From JAOTYV01 sp041557595 (GTDB lineage Bacteria; Pseudomonadota; Alphaproteobacteria; UBA8366), in assembly GCA_041557595.1 (NCBI GenBank), contig JBFFGE010000200.1, positions 1 to 7,934 on the forward strand: a stretch of 7,934 nt of DNA. Reading direction: 5' to 3'. The notes below the pieces were generated by a model. That model had not been told where the DNA came from and searched no databases. It saw only the letters and a program-made list of their open reading frames with translations. Of this stretch, positions 7,043 to 7,934 are shown piece after piece (the first letter of the stretch is position 1; each line of letters begins with the position of its first letter). A program made the position numbers and the translations under genes.

Positions 7043-7088
7043 GCCGGCCTTAAACGCCAGGCCGCAAATTGTCTATGGAGAGAATGCG

Positions 7089-7574
7089 ATGGCAAATTCG
7101 AAATCCGATAAGATGAACCCGATGGCGGTCGAGCCGTCGATTGGATCGAGCTATCCGCCGGAATTCGCGGGCGTCTGCGAGAAGCGCGAGAAGCGGCGGC
7201 TCGGGGACGCGTTCGGCTTGACGAATTTCGGCGTCAATCTGGTGCGTTTGGCGCCCGGATCGGCGTCCGCGCACCGGCATTGGCACAGCGCGCAGGACGA
7301 GTTCGTCTATATCCTCGAAGGCGAGGCGACGCTGGTGACCGATTCAGGCGAAACGGTCATGGGACCGGGCGCGATGATGGGGTTCCCGGCGAATAGGCCC
7401 GACGGACATCAATTGGTGAACGACTCGAAAGGCGAGGTGCTCTATCTCGAAGTCGGTGACCGCAGCGGCGGCGACGAGGTGGACTATCCCGACATCGATC
7501 TGTTGATGCGCTTTATCGGCGGCGAGCGCCGCTTCGTCCATAAGGACGGGACGCCGTATGACCGAGGAGATTGA
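7089..7574 (+). CDS. single-domain cupin protein
   Basis: This is a 161-residue cytoplasmic cupin. Motif 1 reads HRHWHSAQDEFVYILEG (62-78), giving the metal ligands His64, His66 and Glu71. Motif 2 contains PDGHQLVN (104-111) with the expected fourth ligand His107. A beta-barrel metal site is thus complete and could hold Fe, Mn or Zn. The substrate cannot be inferred, since cupins range from sugar isomerases to dioxygenases. The C-terminal segment FIGGERRFVHKDGTPYDRGD (142-161) is a tail seen in many small proteobacterial cupins. ATG 7089 is preceded by GGAGAG (7076-7081); ATG 7113 is possible. Codon use returns to the GC-rich norm, so this gene lies outside the accessory patch. The DUF1272 gene starts 3 nt after its stop. 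Confidence 0.88.
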   Translation: MANSKSDKMNPMAVEPSIGSSYPPEFAGVCEKREKRRLGDAFGLTNFGVNLVRLAPGSASAHRHWHSAQDEFVYILEGEATLVTDSGETVMGPGAMMGFPANRPDGHQLVNDSKGEVLYLEVGDRSGGDEVDYPDIDLLMRFIGGERRFVHKDGTPYDRGD

Positions 7575-7577
7575 GCA

Positions 7578-7760
7578 ATGGCGCTGGAGATGAAATCCGC
7601 CTGCATGAAATGCGATGCCGGCCTCGAGTGGAGGGGCGAGGCCTATATCTGCTCCTACGAATGCACGTTCTGCCCGCCATGCACTGAATCCATGGCGCAT
7701 ATCTGCCCGAACTGCGGCGGCGAGTTGGTGCGGCGGCCTCATCGCGATAAAAAAGATTGA
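7578..7760 (+). CDS. DUF1272 domain protein, small zinc-binding type
   Basis: The 60-residue protein matches the DUF1272 pattern: a Cys pair near the start, ICSYECTFC in the centre and CPNCGGELVRRP at the end. Eight cysteines fall in four pairs: C9/C12, C25/C29, C32/C35 and C43/C46. This would suit two zinc sites. No function is established for the family, and it may be a regulatory or chaperone-like zinc protein. ATG 7578 follows the cupin stop by 3 nt, with GAGGAG inside the cupin end acting as ribosome site, so the two are almost certainly cotranslated. It is the last gene before the terminal repeat. Confidence 0.9.
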   Translation: MALEMKSACMKCDAGLEWRGEAYICSYECTFCPPCTESMAHICPNCGGELVRRPHRDKKD

Positions 7761-7880
7761 CGAGGTGCGTCGGCAAGTTGCGTCCGGCGCCCCGTTACGG
7801 ACCGGCCATCACAATCGACAGCATTCGCAAACTTGTAATTTGGGGCGGAGTATCATTGCCTTGGTAACCATTCTATGGAA
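7761..7880. other. intergenic stretch before repeat copy B
   Basis: This is a 120-bp gap between the DUF1272 gene and repeat copy B. It holds no ORF with a start and ribosome site. A weak inverted repeat GTCCG/CGGAC (7782-7786 and 7798-7802) has an 11-nt loop and no T run, so I do not call it a terminator. The right part, from about 7810, is less GC-rich than the genes. I see nothing else in it. Confidence 0.5.
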
Positions 7881-7934
7881 CTAGATCAACCTGCCTTTGA
7901 TTGGAATCGATTAAAGGCAGAAAAGTTGATCGAT
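7881..7934 (+). repeat. 54-bp palindromic element, copy B (REP-like hairpin)
   Basis: The reverse complement matches copy A at 121-174 in 52 of 54 positions. The outer arms are GATCAAC (7884-7890) and GTTGATC (7925-7931). The inner arms are CTGCCTTTGATTG (7891-7903) and CGATTAAAGGCAG (7908-7920) around the loop GAAT, with an AAAA bulge at 7921-7924. The two changes relative to copy A each turn an A-U pair into a G-U pair in RNA read rightwards, so the stem stays closed. It lies 120 bp after the DUF1272 gene, in the same orientation relative to that gene as copy A is to lipB. The match reaches the last base of the window, so the unit may extend further. Confidence 0.93.

Noticed and set aside
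7041..7050. 10-bp palindrome AGGCCGGCCT after the 48-residue ORF
   Set aside because: It has no loop and no T run, and such GC palindromes are expected often in GC-rich DNA.
121..7934. The inverted 54-bp pair as the terminal repeats of a 7.7-kb transposon
   Set aside because: Each copy is a palindrome in itself, the block between holds core genes with no transposase of its own, and one copy overlaps the lipB end. Dispersed repeats explain it better.

Overview
The window is GC-rich chromosomal DNA. Its gene content (a hybrid MaeB-type malic enzyme, an MgtE magnesium channel, an isovaleryl-CoA dehydrogenase and a DUF1272 protein) suggests an alphaproteobacterium, perhaps of the Rhodospirillales. 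The lineage is inferred from protein style only.

Layout from left to right. Positions 1-93 hold the last 30 codons of an IS110-family transposase that enters from outside the window. At 121-174 lies a 54-bp palindromic element. lipB (octanoyltransferase) follows on the minus strand, and its stop codon lies inside that palindrome. A tRNA-Leu(GAG) with its own strong terminator faces the other way. Next come maeB and mgtE, an evident two-gene operon 11 nt apart, and then ivd of leucine catabolism. Between ivd and the next housekeeping-like genes sits a small AT-richer patch. It carries a protein of about 249 residues with a PD-(D/E)xK-like fingerprint and a 48-codon ORF with a good ribosome binding site. 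A cupin gene and a DUF1272 zinc-binding protein gene follow, 3 nt apart. The window ends in a second copy of the 54-bp element, inverted relative to the first (52 of 54 positions identical).

Together the core genes cover lipoate synthesis, malate-to-pyruvate conversion, Mg2+ uptake and leucine breakdown. The mobile or accessory layer consists of the IS110 end, the two palindromic elements and the patch after ivd.

The most unusual signals are in this accessory layer. The palindromic element occurs twice, each time downstream of a gene and in the same orientation relative to that gene. The two differences between copies turn A-U pairs into G-U pairs in the sense RNA, so the fold is kept. An IS110 end lies 27 bp from one copy. 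The nuclease-like gene and its tiny partner look like a recently acquired module of unknown function. I see no CRISPR array, no prophage and no complete known defence system.
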